DNA of 64,000 bases. Source: Bacillus sp. HF117_J1_D (GTDB lineage Bacteria > Bacillota > Bacilli > Bacillales > Bacillaceae_C). The position numbers and the translations under genes were made by a program. Location of the stretch: positions 15,053 through 79,052 of the forward strand of contig JAABNQ010000001.1 in assembly GCA_009928435.1 (NCBI GenBank), given 5' to 3'. The notes beneath the pieces are model-generated. The model did not search any database. It was not told the origin of the DNA and saw nothing but the letters and a program-made list of their open reading frames with translations. Of this stretch, positions 36,981 to 46,808 are shown one piece after another (the stretch's first letter is position 1; each line of letters starts with the position of its first letter).

Positions 36981-37847
36981 TTATTTGCTGTAAAACAATT
37001 TTTGCAACCTAGTAATAAATGATTCTTTCAAATGAGCAGGTTGCTGATTTAAATTTCCATGGATGAGAGATAGAGTCAGTTTCTTCATATTGACTGAAAC
37101 AGGTGCCCTTGGAAATTCCAAATAGACCGGTCGATTGGCTAGAACAGCTTTTCTCATATGTTTATCTTCCGGCAGTATTCCCAATAAGTGGATTTCTTTT
37201 TGGAGAAAGGTTTCCATAGCTTTCTTGAGGCGTCCAAACGTCTCCCTTCCTTGCTTATCATTGTCTGAACGGTTGCATATGAGAAGCAACCTTGCATCAG
37301 CCCGTACTCGATGAATAAGCTTCATCATAGAATAGGCATCCATGATAGCCGTAGCCTCCGGTGTTGTGATGACAATGATCTCATCAGCCGCCAGCGATAG
37401 TCGAAGCATCCACGGGCCCGCACCAGCGCCCATGTCAAAAATGATAATATCGTAGATTTCCTGCATTCTTTTGAAACCGTAAAAAAGCCTGTCAACGGTT
37501 GTCTCGTCAAGATCAACTGCCTCTTGAAATCCGTTTCCGCCGGCGATGAATGAAACGCCTCCAGGTCCCAATTCGACAATTTCAGAAAGCGGTTCTTGGT
37601 TATAAATAAAATCACCCATCGTTTTCGTTGCCGCTCCACCTAACAGTAGATTGACATTCCCCATACCAATGTCCAGATCGACGACAAGTACATTAAATCC
37701 CTGCTCAGCAAGAATGATGGCCATATTGCTGGAAATATTGGATTTTCCAACTCCGCCCTTTCCACTGACAACAGCAAGAGTTCTCGCTTTTTTTCGGGGC
37801 TGCCTATTAATTTTTCTGCGTAAGTTTTCTGCTTGATCCTTCCTCAT
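36981..37847 (-). CDS. flhG: MinD-like ATPase FlhG (YlxH)
   Basis: Controls flagellar number and placement together with FlhF, and helps C-ring assembly. 288 residues. The deviant Walker A VVSGKGGVGKSNIS lies near residue 25, VLVVDLDIGMGNVNLLLGG follows, and the C-terminus ends in a likely membrane-targeting helix (FITRLQKLFYSK). The basic N-terminus (QAENLRRKI) matches the DQAxxLR motif that stimulates the FlhF GTPase. The ATG overlaps the flhF stop. Confidence 0.95.
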   Translation of the reverse strand: MRKDQAENLRRKINRQPRKKARTLAVVSGKGGVGKSNISSNMAIILAEQGFNVLVVDLDIGMGNVNLLLGGAATKTMGDFIYNQEPLSEIVELGPGGVSFIAGGNGFQEAVDLDETTVDRLFYGFKRMQEIYDIIIFDMGAGAGPWMLRLSLAADEIIVITTPEATAIMDAYSMMKLIHRVRADARLLLICNRSDNDKQGRETFGRLKKAMETFLQKEIHLLGILPEDKHMRKAVLANRPVYLEFPRAPVSVNMKKLTLSLIHGNLNQQPAHLKESFITRLQKLFYSK

Positions 37848-38968
37848 TCACTGCCATCTCCAAACATATAATCAACAAACAATTCCGGTACAGCTATGAT
37901 GATGTCGTCTGGAACGTCCTGACCTGTTGTGACAAACGCTGTTGGCAAATTGTACTTAAGCATCATATTCACCATCGATCCAAATACTTTTGTTTCGTCT
38001 GCTTTTGTAAAAATCAACCTGTCAATAGACATATGCTGAAAATTGTCCATAATTGACACAATATCTCTTTCTTTCATCGTCACGCCCATCACAAGAAAAG
38101 TCTCAAGATCGTTTTCCATAGATAAGATGTGATGTAATGCATGAACGAATTCAGCGTCCCGATAATTTCTACCAGCAGTATCAATAAAGACTTGGTCATA
38201 GTCCGCAAAGCTTTCTACTGCTTTAATAAAATCCTCTGGCTCATAAGCAACTTCAACCGGAATATCAAGTAATCCGGCATATGTTTTTAACTGATCAATA
38301 GCGGCAATACGGTAGGTATCCAAAGTAATAAATGCTACTTTCTTCTTCTCCTCCAACGCTGCATGTGCTGCCAGCTTCGCCAAAGTGGTTGTCTTCCCTA
38401 CCCCTGTCGGTCCCACAAGTGCAACAAACTTTTTCTCGCCTGATGGAGAAAAGCCGAGTTGATCTATTTGGTCAACAAGAATTTTTTTCGCTTCTTGGAT
38501 GACTTCCTTTTCGGACGGCTCTTTTTTTGCCTTCCTCCAGCTTTCTAGCAATCGTTCACCGATTTTCGCTACATGGCGTTCGTCCAGTTCCTGATCTAAT
38601 AATGTTTCAAGCGCCTTTTGAATCGAAGCAGGATAAACTGCCAATTCAGGATCAGTTGTTTTCTGGCTGGATGCCACCATTTCTTTCAGTTCCACTAATT
38701 CATTCAGGAGCGATTGTTCATAATCCTTCGGTTCCTGTTCGATATGAACCAAGGTCTCTGTTAAAACAGGTGAAGGATCAATTTCCGGCAATTTATTGTC
38801 ATCATCCGTAACAGCAACGACTTCGAACTGTTTTTTCTTGAAAAAGCCAAACACGCCACCAGTCCAAACTACTCTAGAGCTCAAAATAACGGCTTCTTCT
38901 CCAACTTCATCTTTTACTTTTTGAAAGGCTTCCGGCATTGAAGGAGCCGTGATTTTTCTTATCCCCAT
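37844..38968 (-). CDS. flhF: SRP-type GTPase FlhF
   Basis: Positions flagellar basal bodies. 374 residues: a basic/variable B domain, an N domain, and a G domain with [19 protein letters not shown] (near residue 180), DTYRIAAIDQLKTYA, DTAGRNYRD and the TKADET specificity motif. It lies between flhA and flhG with overlapping ends, the usual order. Confidence 0.96.
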   Translation of the reverse strand: MGIRKITAPSMPEAFQKVKDEVGEEAVILSSRVVWTGGVFGFFKKKQFEVVAVTDDDNKLPEIDPSPVLTETLVHIEQEPKDYEQSLLNELVELKEMVASSQKTTDPELAVYPASIQKALETLLDQELDERHVAKIGERLLESWRKAKKEPSEKEVIQEAKKILVDQIDQLGFSPSGEKKFVALVGPTGVGKTTTLAKLAAHAALEEKKKVAFITLDTYRIAAIDQLKTYAGLLDIPVEVAYEPEDFIKAVESFADYDQVFIDTAGRNYRDAEFVHALHHILSMENDLETFLVMGVTMKERDIVSIMDNFQHMSIDRLIFTKADETKVFGSMVNMMLKYNLPTAFVTTGQDVPDDIIIAVPELFVDYMFGDGSE

Positions 38969-41001
38969 TAAACGTTCACCACCCCGATACTTTGGACTTC
39001 CACATCCGTTTCCAATTCATTGTATGAAAGGATGGGTACCTGAGGAAAATATCTTTCAGTCAATTGGCGCATATACATCCGCACTGCCGGAGAACATAAA
39101 AAGATCGGTGTTTGCTGGATTTGTGACAGTTCTTCGATTTGAGTAGCGGCCGCTTCCAGTATCCTTTGGGATTCTTCTGGGTCCATTGCCAAATAATTTC
39201 CATTCTCTGTCTGCTGAATACTATCAGCAATCATTTTTTCTACCTTCCCGGAAACCGTAATAACTTTTAATACCGGCTCATCGTTCGCATATTGCTTCGT
39301 AATCTGTCTCGCCAAAGCCTGACGTACATATTCGGCAAGTATATCCGTATCCAGCGTCGCTTTTCCATAATCAGCCAGGGTTTCAAAAATCAATGGCAGG
39401 TTTCTGATCGAAACATTCTCTTTCAATAACTTAGCCAATACTTTCTGGACCTCCCCGACTGTCAGTGGATTAGGCGTTACTTCCTCAACAAGAATCGGAT
39501 AGGATTCTTGCAAATGATCGATAAGCTCCTTCGTTTCCTGCCTGCCGATCAACAAATTCGCGTTTACTTTCAAGACTTCTGTTAGATGAGTTGATACGAC
39601 AGACGGTGGATCTACCACAGTGTATCCCTCAATTTCAGCCTGTTCTTTCACTTCTTCCGAAATCCATTTTGCCGGAAGGCCAAATGACGGTTCGATTGTG
39701 TCAATCCCCGGTATCAGATCTTCCGTTCCTGGACTCATCGCCAGGTAATGATCCAGAAGAAGAGTCCCTCTTGCTACTTCGTCACCTTTTATTTTGATCA
39801 GATATTCATTCGGCTCCAGTTGGATATTATCTCGGATTCTGACAACAGGAATGACAACGCCCAATTCCAAAGCCAACTGCCTGCGAATCATGACAATACG
39901 GTCTAAGAGATCCCCACCTTGATTTACATCCGCCAATGGAATCAGCCCATAGCCAAATTCAAATTCAATCGGATCCATTTGCAATAAATCGAGTACACTT
40001 TCAGGTGATTTCATTTCATCCACTTCTGCTTCCTCTGCTGTCAGAGCAAGAGGATCCTCAGTACTTTCAGGAATCCGGCCGAGTGCGTATCCTCCCGCCG
40101 CCAATGCCCCCGCAATCGGAATGGTAATCATATTACTGATAGGGGTCGTTAAACCCAACAAGAAAATAGTTGCCGCTGAAATATAGAGAATTTTTGGATA
40201 AGCAAACAACTGCCCCGCAATATCAGATCCAAGATTTCCTTCCGAAGCTGCACGTGTGACAACAATTCCCGTTGCTGTTGAAATTAAAAGTGCCGGAATC
40301 TGGCTGACTATGCCATCTCCAACAGTCAGCATTGAATATCTTGTGGCCGCTTCAGCAATTGGAAGGCCCTGCTGGACCATTCCAATCAATATTCCAAAGA
40401 GCAGATTAATAATGACAATGACAATACCCGCAATAGCATCTCCCTTTACGAACTTGCTGGCACCATCCATGGCTCCGTAAAAATCTGACTCGCGTGAAAC
40501 TTTTTCCCTGCGGTCCCTTGCCTCATGTTCTGAGATAATGCCTGCATTTAAATCTGCATCAATGCTCATCTGCTTACCAGGCATTGCATCAAGCGTAAAC
40601 CTTGCAGCTACTTCCGAAACACGCTCCGCACCTTTTGTAATAACGATGAACTGAATAACAATCAAGATAAAAAACACAACAAGACCGACAAGTATATTGC
40701 CTCCAACTACAAACGTGCCAAACGTTTCAACAACACCGCCAGCATCGCCCTTAGAAAGGATGGACCTTGTGGTGGATACGTTAAGACCCAGTCTGAATAA
40801 AGTAAGAAGCAATAATAATGAAGGAAATATTGAAAACTGCAAAGGCTCGTTCACATTCATCGTAGTTAAAAGGACCAGTAACGCTAGTGATATATTGATG
40901 ATAATCAAAAAGCTTAACATCCATGGCGGGAATGGAATGACCAGCATGGCAACGATTAAAATAACACTTAGCAATACAGCAATTTCCTTTGTCTTCATCA
41001 T
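38968..41001 (-). CDS. flhA: Flagellar export gate protein FlhA
   Basis: Ion-driven export engine and substrate docking platform. 677 residues from ATG 41001 (GGAGGGG upstream), identical in length to B. subtilis FlhA. Eight N-terminal membrane segments; the conserved cytoplasmic FHIPEP loop reads ERVSEVAARFTLDAMPGKQM and DADLNAGIIS around residues 140-170. The C-terminal half is the soluble nonamer domain. Starts 30 bases after the flhB stop. Confidence 0.97.
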   Translation of the reverse strand: MMKTKEIAVLLSVILIVAMLVIPFPPWMLSFLIIINISLALLVLLTTMNVNEPLQFSIFPSLLLLLTLFRLGLNVSTTRSILSKGDAGGVVETFGTFVVGGNILVGLVVFFILIVIQFIVITKGAERVSEVAARFTLDAMPGKQMSIDADLNAGIISEHEARDRREKVSRESDFYGAMDGASKFVKGDAIAGIVIVIINLLFGILIGMVQQGLPIAEAATRYSMLTVGDGIVSQIPALLISTATGIVVTRAASEGNLGSDIAGQLFAYPKILYISAATIFLLGLTTPISNMITIPIAGALAAGGYALGRIPESTEDPLALTAEEAEVDEMKSPESVLDLLQMDPIEFEFGYGLIPLADVNQGGDLLDRIVMIRRQLALELGVVIPVVRIRDNIQLEPNEYLIKIKGDEVARGTLLLDHYLAMSPGTEDLIPGIDTIEPSFGLPAKWISEEVKEQAEIEGYTVVDPPSVVSTHLTEVLKVNANLLIGRQETKELIDHLQESYPILVEEVTPNPLTVGEVQKVLAKLLKENVSIRNLPLIFETLADYGKATLDTDILAEYVRQALARQITKQYANDEPVLKVITVSGKVEKMIADSIQQTENGNYLAMDPEESQRILEAAATQIEELSQIQQTPIFLCSPAVRMYMRQLTERYFPQVPILSYNELETDVEVQSIGVVNV

Positions 41002-41030
41002 GTCTGGCCCCTCCTTCCATTCGCTGAATT

Positions 41031-42113
41031 TCATATCTTATGTTTAATGCGATAAACATAAGCCAGTATTTCGGCTACCGCCTTGAAAAACTCATCCGGG
41101 ATGGCGTCCCCGATATTAGCCTGTTTGTAGAGTGCTTGTGCGAGCGGGCGGTTTTCTACAAGCACGACCTGATGCTCTTTCGCTACCCGTTTTATTTTCT
41201 GGGCCATGAAATCAACCCCTTTGGCCACGACAACCGGGGCATCCGCTTTTTCTTCGTCATACTTGAGGGCAATGGCATAGTGGGTTGGGTTCGTTATAAC
41301 AACATCAGCCTCTGGAACATCCTCCATCATCCTGGCCATTGCCATCTCTCTTTGTTTCTGTTTAATTTTTGATTTAATCAGCGGGTCGCCTTCCATATTC
41401 TTAAATTCATCTTTCACATCTTGTTTGGACATCCTAATATTTTTTTCGAAATCATACCGTTGATATAAATAATCAAATAAGGACAGAAATAATAATGCAA
41501 TAGATGCACTAATCCCCATTTGTAAAGTCAGACTGCCAATCGTTTTTAAAGCAGAGGGAACTGACTTATGCGATAGGATAAGAACTTCATCAATTCGAAG
41601 CCACAAAACAAGAAAGGTAATAAAGCCGACAAAGCTAATTTTTAAAATAGATTTTAGTAGCTCAACAATGGCCCTGATCGAGACAATCCTTTTGAATCCC
41701 TTAATGGGATCAATTTTTTCAAGCTTCGGCTTCATGGGTTCTGCGGTAAAAAGAAACCCGACTTGCAGGAGGTTTGCGCCAAGACCTGCCACCAATGCCA
41801 CCAGCATGATGGGACCTAACAGCACAGCAACCCCAAAAATCAAGTCCAAACCAATTTGATGTAGGTTTTCCGCCGTTAGATCCATGAGCATATATTGATT
41901 GAATGTCCTGCGAAAAATATCCATCACTATTTGGCCCACATGAGATGAAAAAAACATCAGAAAGCCGAAGACAGACAATAAACTAATAGCGGTATTGACA
42001 TCCTGGCTCTTGGCCGTTTGCCCTTTTTGTCTCGTATCCTGTCTTTTTTTCGGTGTAGCTTTTTCTGTTTTTTCACCGGCAAAAAACTGCAAATCTAATT
42101 CTAACAGCTTCAT
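41031..42113 (-). CDS. flhB: Flagellar export switch protein FlhB
   Basis: Switches export specificity from rod/hook to filament proteins. 360 residues with four membrane segments and a C-terminal cytoplasmic domain. The self-cleaving NPTH motif (VVITNPTHYAIALKYDE) lies near residue 270. The N-terminus shows EKTEKATPKKRQDTRQKG, the conserved start. The ATG overlaps the fliR stop. Confidence 0.97.
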   Translation of the reverse strand: MKLLELDLQFFAGEKTEKATPKKRQDTRQKGQTAKSQDVNTAISLLSVFGFLMFFSSHVGQIVMDIFRRTFNQYMLMDLTAENLHQIGLDLIFGVAVLLGPIMLVALVAGLGANLLQVGFLFTAEPMKPKLEKIDPIKGFKRIVSIRAIVELLKSILKISFVGFITFLVLWLRIDEVLILSHKSVPSALKTIGSLTLQMGISASIALLFLSLFDYLYQRYDFEKNIRMSKQDVKDEFKNMEGDPLIKSKIKQKQREMAMARMMEDVPEADVVITNPTHYAIALKYDEEKADAPVVVAKGVDFMAQKIKRVAKEHQVVLVENRPLAQALYKQANIGDAIPDEFFKAVAEILAYVYRIKHKI

Positions 42114-42889
42114 TTCAAACCACCGAGTCTTTCCATGACATCCCTCATCGTATGTCCAATCGTTTCAAACAAGTTTTGCACGATACCCAACATAACACCA
42201 ATGACAATAAAGATAACAATAAAACTTACAGCGATTTTGATAGGAAACCCAACAACAAACACATTCATCTGTGGAACGGTTCTTGCCACAATGCCCAGCG
42301 CAACATCCACAAGAAACAACACTGCCACAACAGGAACAGCCATTTGAAAAGCGATGACAAACATCATGGCAAATGCTTTGACCACGTATTCCACCAGGCC
42401 TGCATCGCCAAAACCTAGAGTTACCTTATCAATCGGGATGAATTGATAGCTGTAGAATATCCCGTCCAACAACATATGGTGGCCATCAATAGCTAAAAGC
42501 AGCAGCAGGGAAAATATATACAGATACTGTCCGATCAAGGGAGATTGGGCGCCTGTCTGCGGATCTATGACATTGGCAATCGCAAATCCCATCTGAAAAT
42601 CTATGAAGCTTCCAGCGGCCTGAACGGCTGACAAAATCATATAACCCATAAAACCAATGAATAATCCGACAAGCACTTCTTTTATCATTAACAAAAAATA
42701 TTCCAGGTTAATCTCAAGAGGTGAGGCATCCACCGTATAATACATGAGCAGCGAAATAAAAAAAGCAAACCCAATCCGGAACATAGCTGGAAGTGTTCGG
42801 TATGAAAACAGCGGCATGGTTACAAAGAAAGCGGACACCCGCATAAATATGAGGAGAAACACTGAAAAAGTCGGTACGATGTCTATCAT
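42110..42889 (-). CDS. fliR: Flagellar export gate protein FliR
   Basis: 259 residues, six or more membrane segments, part of the FliPQR export channel. Conserved elements: ARVSAFFVTMPLF-like start (RVSAFFVTMPLF), GEL-type loop replaced by MIKEVLVGLFIGFMGY, and GFAIANVIDPQTGAQSPLIG. It ends VMERLGGLK overlapping flhB. Confidence 0.95.
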   Translation of the reverse strand: MIDIVPTFSVFLLIFMRVSAFFVTMPLFSYRTLPAMFRIGFAFFISLLMYYTVDASPLEINLEYFLLMIKEVLVGLFIGFMGYMILSAVQAAGSFIDFQMGFAIANVIDPQTGAQSPLIGQYLYIFSLLLLLAIDGHHMLLDGIFYSYQFIPIDKVTLGFGDAGLVEYVVKAFAMMFVIAFQMAVPVVAVLFLVDVALGIVARTVPQMNVFVVGFPIKIAVSFIVIFIVIGVMLGIVQNLFETIGHTMRDVMERLGGLK

Positions 42890-42893
42890 TCTT

Positions 42894-43163
42894 TTAACCT
42901 ACAAACCGAGTCAAATTCTGAAAAATATCTGTTGTATATGAAAGGAGCCTGCTCAGCATCCATGGACCAAAGAAGACAATGCCTACAAGGACTGCAATGA
43001 TTTTTGGTATGAAGGCCAGTGTCTGTTCCTGGATTTGTGTTGTAGCTTGAAAGATACTCACAATCAATCCAACCGTCAAAGCTAAAAGTAACAGAGGCCC
43101 AGCTACAATCAATATGGTAAATACTCCTTTTCCAGCTAGAGAAATGACCGATTCGGCGCTCAT
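42894..43163 (-). CDS. fliQ: Flagellar export gate protein FliQ
   Basis: 89 residues with two membrane hairpins, a channel subunit of the FliPQR complex. The typical segment GLIVSIFQATTQIQEQTLAFIPK is present in shortened view as VSIFQATTQIQEQTL. Lies between fliP and fliR. Confidence 0.95.
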   Translation of the reverse strand: MSAESVISLAGKGVFTILIVAGPLLLLALTVGLIVSIFQATTQIQEQTLAFIPKIIAVLVGIVFFGPWMLSRLLSYTTDIFQNLTRFVG

Positions 43164-43194
43164 AACATCACCTTCCTTGGGATTGGTAGTCTCA

Positions 43195-43857
43195 CTAAAA
43201 ACTCTGCAGCAGCGATTTGACGACTAAGTACCATCCATCAACCAAAACAAACAGTAGTATTTTGAACGGCAGCGAAATCATCACTGGCGGCAACATCATC
43301 ATCCCCATTGACATTAATACACTGGCCACAACCATATCAATCACAAGGAACGGGATGAAAATCATGAATCCGATTTGAAAAGCTGTCTTTAATTCACTTA
43401 GGGCAAAGGCGGGGACAAGTGCTGTTAATGGTATATCTTCAATCGTTTTTGGGCGTTCAGCGCCCGAATAATTTAAAAATAATTCCAGGTCTTTCTGTCT
43501 TGTATAAGAGCTCATAAATTCCTTAAATGGTACCTCAGCCCGTTCATAAGACTCTTCCAAGGAAATTTCATCATTAAACAGCGGCGTCAATGCTTCTTTG
43601 TTCACTTCGTTCAAAGTCGGCGTCATCACGAAAAAGGTTAAAAAGAGCGCTAACCCAACAATAATCTGGTTTGGAGGCATCTGCTGGGTAGCCAGCGACG
43701 TCCTGACAAAAGAAAGCACAATGACGATCCTGGTAAATGATGTCATGACAATCAGGATTCCTGGTGCAATCGACAAAACTGTCAGCAACAAGAAGAGTTT
43801 CACTGATGTTGACACGGTTTCAGGTGAACTGTTGAAAAACTCCATCACTTCATTCAC
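43195..43857 (-). CDS. fliP: Flagellar export gate protein FliP
   Basis: 220 residues, the pentameric core of the export channel. The signatures TSFTRIVIVLSFVRTSLATQ, PPNQIIVGLALFLTFFVM and VIDMVVASVLMSMGMMMLPP are typical. There is an N-terminal hydrophobic segment (LFLLLTVLSIAPGILIVM). The start overlaps the fliZ stop by four bases. Confidence 0.97.
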   Translation of the reverse strand: MNEVMEFFNSSPETVSTSVKLFLLLTVLSIAPGILIVMTSFTRIVIVLSFVRTSLATQQMPPNQIIVGLALFLTFFVMTPTLNEVNKEALTPLFNDEISLEESYERAEVPFKEFMSSYTRQKDLELFLNYSGAERPKTIEDIPLTALVPAFALSELKTAFQIGFMIFIPFLVIDMVVASVLMSMGMMMLPPVMISLPFKILLFVLVDGWYLVVKSLLQSF

Positions 43858-44552
43858 TTTTCATCGTGCCCCTTTCCCTGCAACTCTTTTAAAATATTTT
43901 GTCGTTGCTTCTTAATGGCATCCATTTCATTCTGGAAATGTTCTTCGAATGTGTTAGGATTTTTTTGATCTTTTTTGGACTTCAACATGTCTTTTATATT
44001 TGCGACAACCTTTGTCACCATATCTGTTGATTGGATGCTTCCTTCGAGCTGCTCATTATATTGAGTCAAAATTTCCTGCTGTTCTTGTTCATCCGTAATT
44101 TCCCTTAGAAGCTGGACGTTTTCCCCGACACCCAATACGAGCAGACGATTGCCGGCTTTCACAATTTGAATCGAACGGTTTCCGCCAAGGGCAGTTCCGC
44201 CTAGATTTTGGACAATGCGATTTTGCTGATAGGACTGGCTTTTTTTATTAATGAATTTTAATAAGAAATAAAGCAATGCGATGACAAACACAAGAGCGAA
44301 AATCGTTTTGAACACGTCAAAAAAGCCAATCGAGAAAGGTTCATTTCTGCTAGTATCCCCTTGTGATTTGTTTAAGTCTTCTGGCTCCTCGCATTTGTCG
44401 GGGTTTTTTATGCATTCTTCTACAGAGCCCTTTGGGCTCGCATGAACAAGATACGGTTTGGAGTTTGTGAGAACGATCAAAATCAAGAATAGAACCATCC
44501 ATTTATTTTTCATACTGGCATACCTAAATTCATTATCATTTTTATCTTGCAT
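43854..44552 (-). CDS. fliZ: Flagellar assembly protein FliZ (FliO-like)
   Basis: 232 residues. An N-terminal hydrophobic signal-like segment (MVLFLILIVLTNSKPYLVHA) precedes an acidic spacer, a second membrane segment (VFKTIFALVFVIALLYFLL) and a FliO-like cytoplasmic domain (ALGGNRSIQIVKAGNRLLVLG). It stabilises FliP during gate assembly. The true start may be the ATG 13 codons in (MKNKWM); neither has a strong site. Only 65 bases separate it from fliY, where B. subtilis has cheY. Confidence 0.88.
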   Translation of the reverse strand: MQDKNDNEFRYASMKNKWMVLFLILIVLTNSKPYLVHASPKGSVEECIKNPDKCEEPEDLNKSQGDTSRNEPFSIGFFDVFKTIFALVFVIALLYFLLKFINKKSQSYQQNRIVQNLGGTALGGNRSIQIVKAGNRLLVLGVGENVQLLREITDEQEQQEILTQYNEQLEGSIQSTDMVTKVVANIKDMLKSKKDQKNPNTFEEHFQNEMDAIKKQRQNILKELQGKGHDEK

Positions 44553-44617
44553 GTTCCCATTTGGGTGGTAGAGCTCTTCATTAACACGATCGTTCCCTCA
44601 CAATCCGATTTCAAAAC

Positions 44618-45760
44618 TTATTTCAAATGTTGCAGACGGTTTTTTCTGCTCAAAATGTCCGTTACTCTTACCCCGAAACTCTCGTCAATGACAACAACCT
44701 CTCCTTTAGCAATCAGACGATTGTTAATCAAGATGTCCACTGGTTCACCGGCTAATTTATCCAGTTCGATAATAGAGCCTGAGCCCATTTCAAGAATATC
44801 TTTGACCGCTCTATGTGTTCTTCCCAGCTCAACAGTCACCTGCAGTGGGATATCGAGCAAAACATCAAGATTTTTTGTATCTGTTTGCTCTCCAAAACCA
44901 TTATCAAATTGTGTAAAGCTTGCACGTTGAACATTGACATTCTGATTTTGGTCCTGAGGCGGTTCAGCAGAATAGTGCTCCATTGGTGAAGAAACTGGTT
45001 CTTCCATCTGATTTGGCTGTTCCAAAGATACGGCTGCAGCAGTTTCTGCTGCTGATGTCTGAACTGCTTCTTTCGATTCACTAGTTTCCTCAGCCTGGGA
45101 CCATAACTCTTTAACCAAGCTTTTAGCAAAGTTGACTGGAATGAACATCGTCAGCTTTGAATCGATAATGTCCCCAACCTTTAAGTCGAAAGATACTTGC
45201 GCAAAAGGAGATTGATCTGAAAGCTCCTGAAGCACTTCACCTAATGTTTCATTAGATACATGAAATGTCGGGGTAGAAATATCCACTCTTTTTTCGAAGA
45301 ACGAGGACATCGAAGTAGCCGAGGAGCCAATCATCTGGTTCATTGCCTCTTGTACAGCACTTTGCTGGATCTCGTCCATTTCTTCTGATGGATTTGTTCC
45401 ATCACCGCCCATCAAAACATCCGCAATGACCGAAACGTCCCTCTTTTTTAGAAATAACACATTGACACCTGAAAAACCTGATGTATAAGTGACTTGAACA
45501 GCCATACCGGGGTCTTTTGATTCTGATAAGGTCTGCCAATCGATGATGGAGACAGTCGGGGTAGTGATTTCTACTTTTTGGTTCATCATAGTGGAAAGCG
45601 CAGTCGCTGCATTCCCAAAAGAAATATTCCCCACTTCTCCTAGGGCGTCTTTTTCTAATTCACTTAGCTCATCCGTTGCCTTTGTTGATTCGTCTTCTGA
45701 TTGGTTCATTTCCGCGACTAACATCTCAATCTCTTCTTGGGAGAGCTTCTCACCATTCAT
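44618..45760 (-). CDS. fliY: Flagellar switch protein / CheY-P phosphatase FliY
   Basis: C-ring protein of bacilli, combining a CheC-like phosphatase domain with a FliN-like C-terminus. 380 residues from ATG 45760 (GGGAGATGAGG upstream). The N-terminal CheY-binding peptide is present (KLSQEEIEMLV). Both phosphatase motifs are kept: EVGNISFGN near residue 43 and EAMNQMIGS near residue 140, each with the E..N pair. A Gln/Glu-rich linker leads to the FliN domain (LDVLLDIPLQVTVELGRTHR). It overlaps the fliM end. No cheY follows. Confidence 0.95.
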   Translation of the reverse strand: MNGEKLSQEEIEMLVAEMNQSEDESTKATDELSELEKDALGEVGNISFGNAATALSTMMNQKVEITTPTVSIIDWQTLSESKDPGMAVQVTYTSGFSGVNVLFLKKRDVSVIADVLMGGDGTNPSEEMDEIQQSAVQEAMNQMIGSSATSMSSFFEKRVDISTPTFHVSNETLGEVLQELSDQSPFAQVSFDLKVGDIIDSKLTMFIPVNFAKSLVKELWSQAEETSESKEAVQTSAAETAAAVSLEQPNQMEEPVSSPMEHYSAEPPQDQNQNVNVQRASFTQFDNGFGEQTDTKNLDVLLDIPLQVTVELGRTHRAVKDILEMGSGSIIELDKLAGEPVDILINNRLIAKGEVVVIDESFGVRVTDILSRKNRLQHLK

Positions 45761-46775
45761 CGTCCTCATCTCCCTCATTTATCATATTTAAAATTTGAAC
45801 AGCCAAATGGTTGTGCTTCATACCGGGCTGTCCCGTGAATTTCGGAACCCCCGCAATTTTTACAGTAAGCGGCTCGTCAATACGATTCCGAAGCTGAAAT
45901 ACATCGCCTTTGTTTAACGCAAGAAAATCCTTTATCGTCAAATAAGTCTTGCCCAATTCAACGTCCACTTCAACATTTGTTTCTTTAATGCTTTGCTTCA
46001 GTGCATCAAGAGCTTCCGGTTTTTTTTCTTTAGAACCGGACTCCATCCAATATTGAGCAGACAGCTTTGAAATAATCGGCTCCAGAACAACATGCGGGAG
46101 CATAATATTGATTGTTCCGTTTGTATCACCAATCACCGCATGCATTGATACGACGACAACCGTTTCATTTGGTGAGACAACCTGCAAAAACTGCGGATTA
46201 ACCTCTATTTCAGAAAGCTCTGGTTCAATGTGTGAAATACTTGCCCACGCTTCCTGCAAGGGATCTAGAATCTTTTGGAATAGATTCGTCAGCAGCTTCA
46301 TTTCAATATCAGTTAAAAGGGAAATTTTATTCATACCTGTCCCTTTTCCTCCCAAAACCCGATCCATCATCGCATAAGCGATATCAGGCTGAACCTCCAT
46401 GATCATCCTGCCTTTGAGCGGCGGGATTTCAATGACGTTCAAAAAAGTCATGCTGTCGATTGAACGAATATATTCACCGTAAGGAACTTGACCAGAAGAA
46501 ACTACAGAAATATGAGCATAAGTCCTTAAATGCGCCGAGAATAAGGTTGTAAGCAACCGAGCAAAATTTTCATATATTCTTGTTAAACTACGTATCTGGT
46601 CTTTCGAAAAACGGAGCGCCCTCTTAAAGTCATAGACTTTGACGATTTTTTCAAGCTCTGTTGAAACCGGGGCTTGTTTCGGCTCTTCATTATCGTTACC
46701 GGTCGCTAAGGACGAAATCAGATTATCAATTTCTGTTTGTGATAAAACCCCTTGGGATAAGACATCGTCTGGCAT
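45750..46775 (-). CDS. fliM: Flagellar switch protein FliM
   Basis: C-ring component linking FliG to FliY. 341 residues from ATG 46775 (GGAGG 8 bases upstream). The N-terminal CheY-P docking peptide reads VLSQTEIDNLISSL, closely like B. subtilis. The middle CheC-like domain holds GGKGTGMNK and the C-terminal SpoA domain ends KFTGQPGMKHNHLAVQI. Retention of the docking peptide suggests that a CheY exists elsewhere in the genome. Confidence 0.96.
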   Translation of the reverse strand: MPDDVLSQGVLSQTEIDNLISSLATGNDNEEPKQAPVSTELEKIVKVYDFKRALRFSKDQIRSLTRIYENFARLLTTLFSAHLRTYAHISVVSSGQVPYGEYIRSIDSMTFLNVIEIPPLKGRMIMEVQPDIAYAMMDRVLGGKGTGMNKISLLTDIEMKLLTNLFQKILDPLQEAWASISHIEPELSEIEVNPQFLQVVSPNETVVVVSMHAVIGDTNGTINIMLPHVVLEPIISKLSAQYWMESGSKEKKPEALDALKQSIKETNVEVDVELGKTYLTIKDFLALNKGDVFQLRNRIDEPLTVKIAGVPKFTGQPGMKHNHLAVQILNMINEGDEDDEW

Positions 46776-46808
46776 TGCCGTCACCTCCTAACGTTGCTTT
46801 TTCGCATC

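Noticed and set aside
44553-44617. CheY remnant between fliY and fliZ
   Set aside because: All three forward frames of the 65-base gap were read; none resembles CheY.
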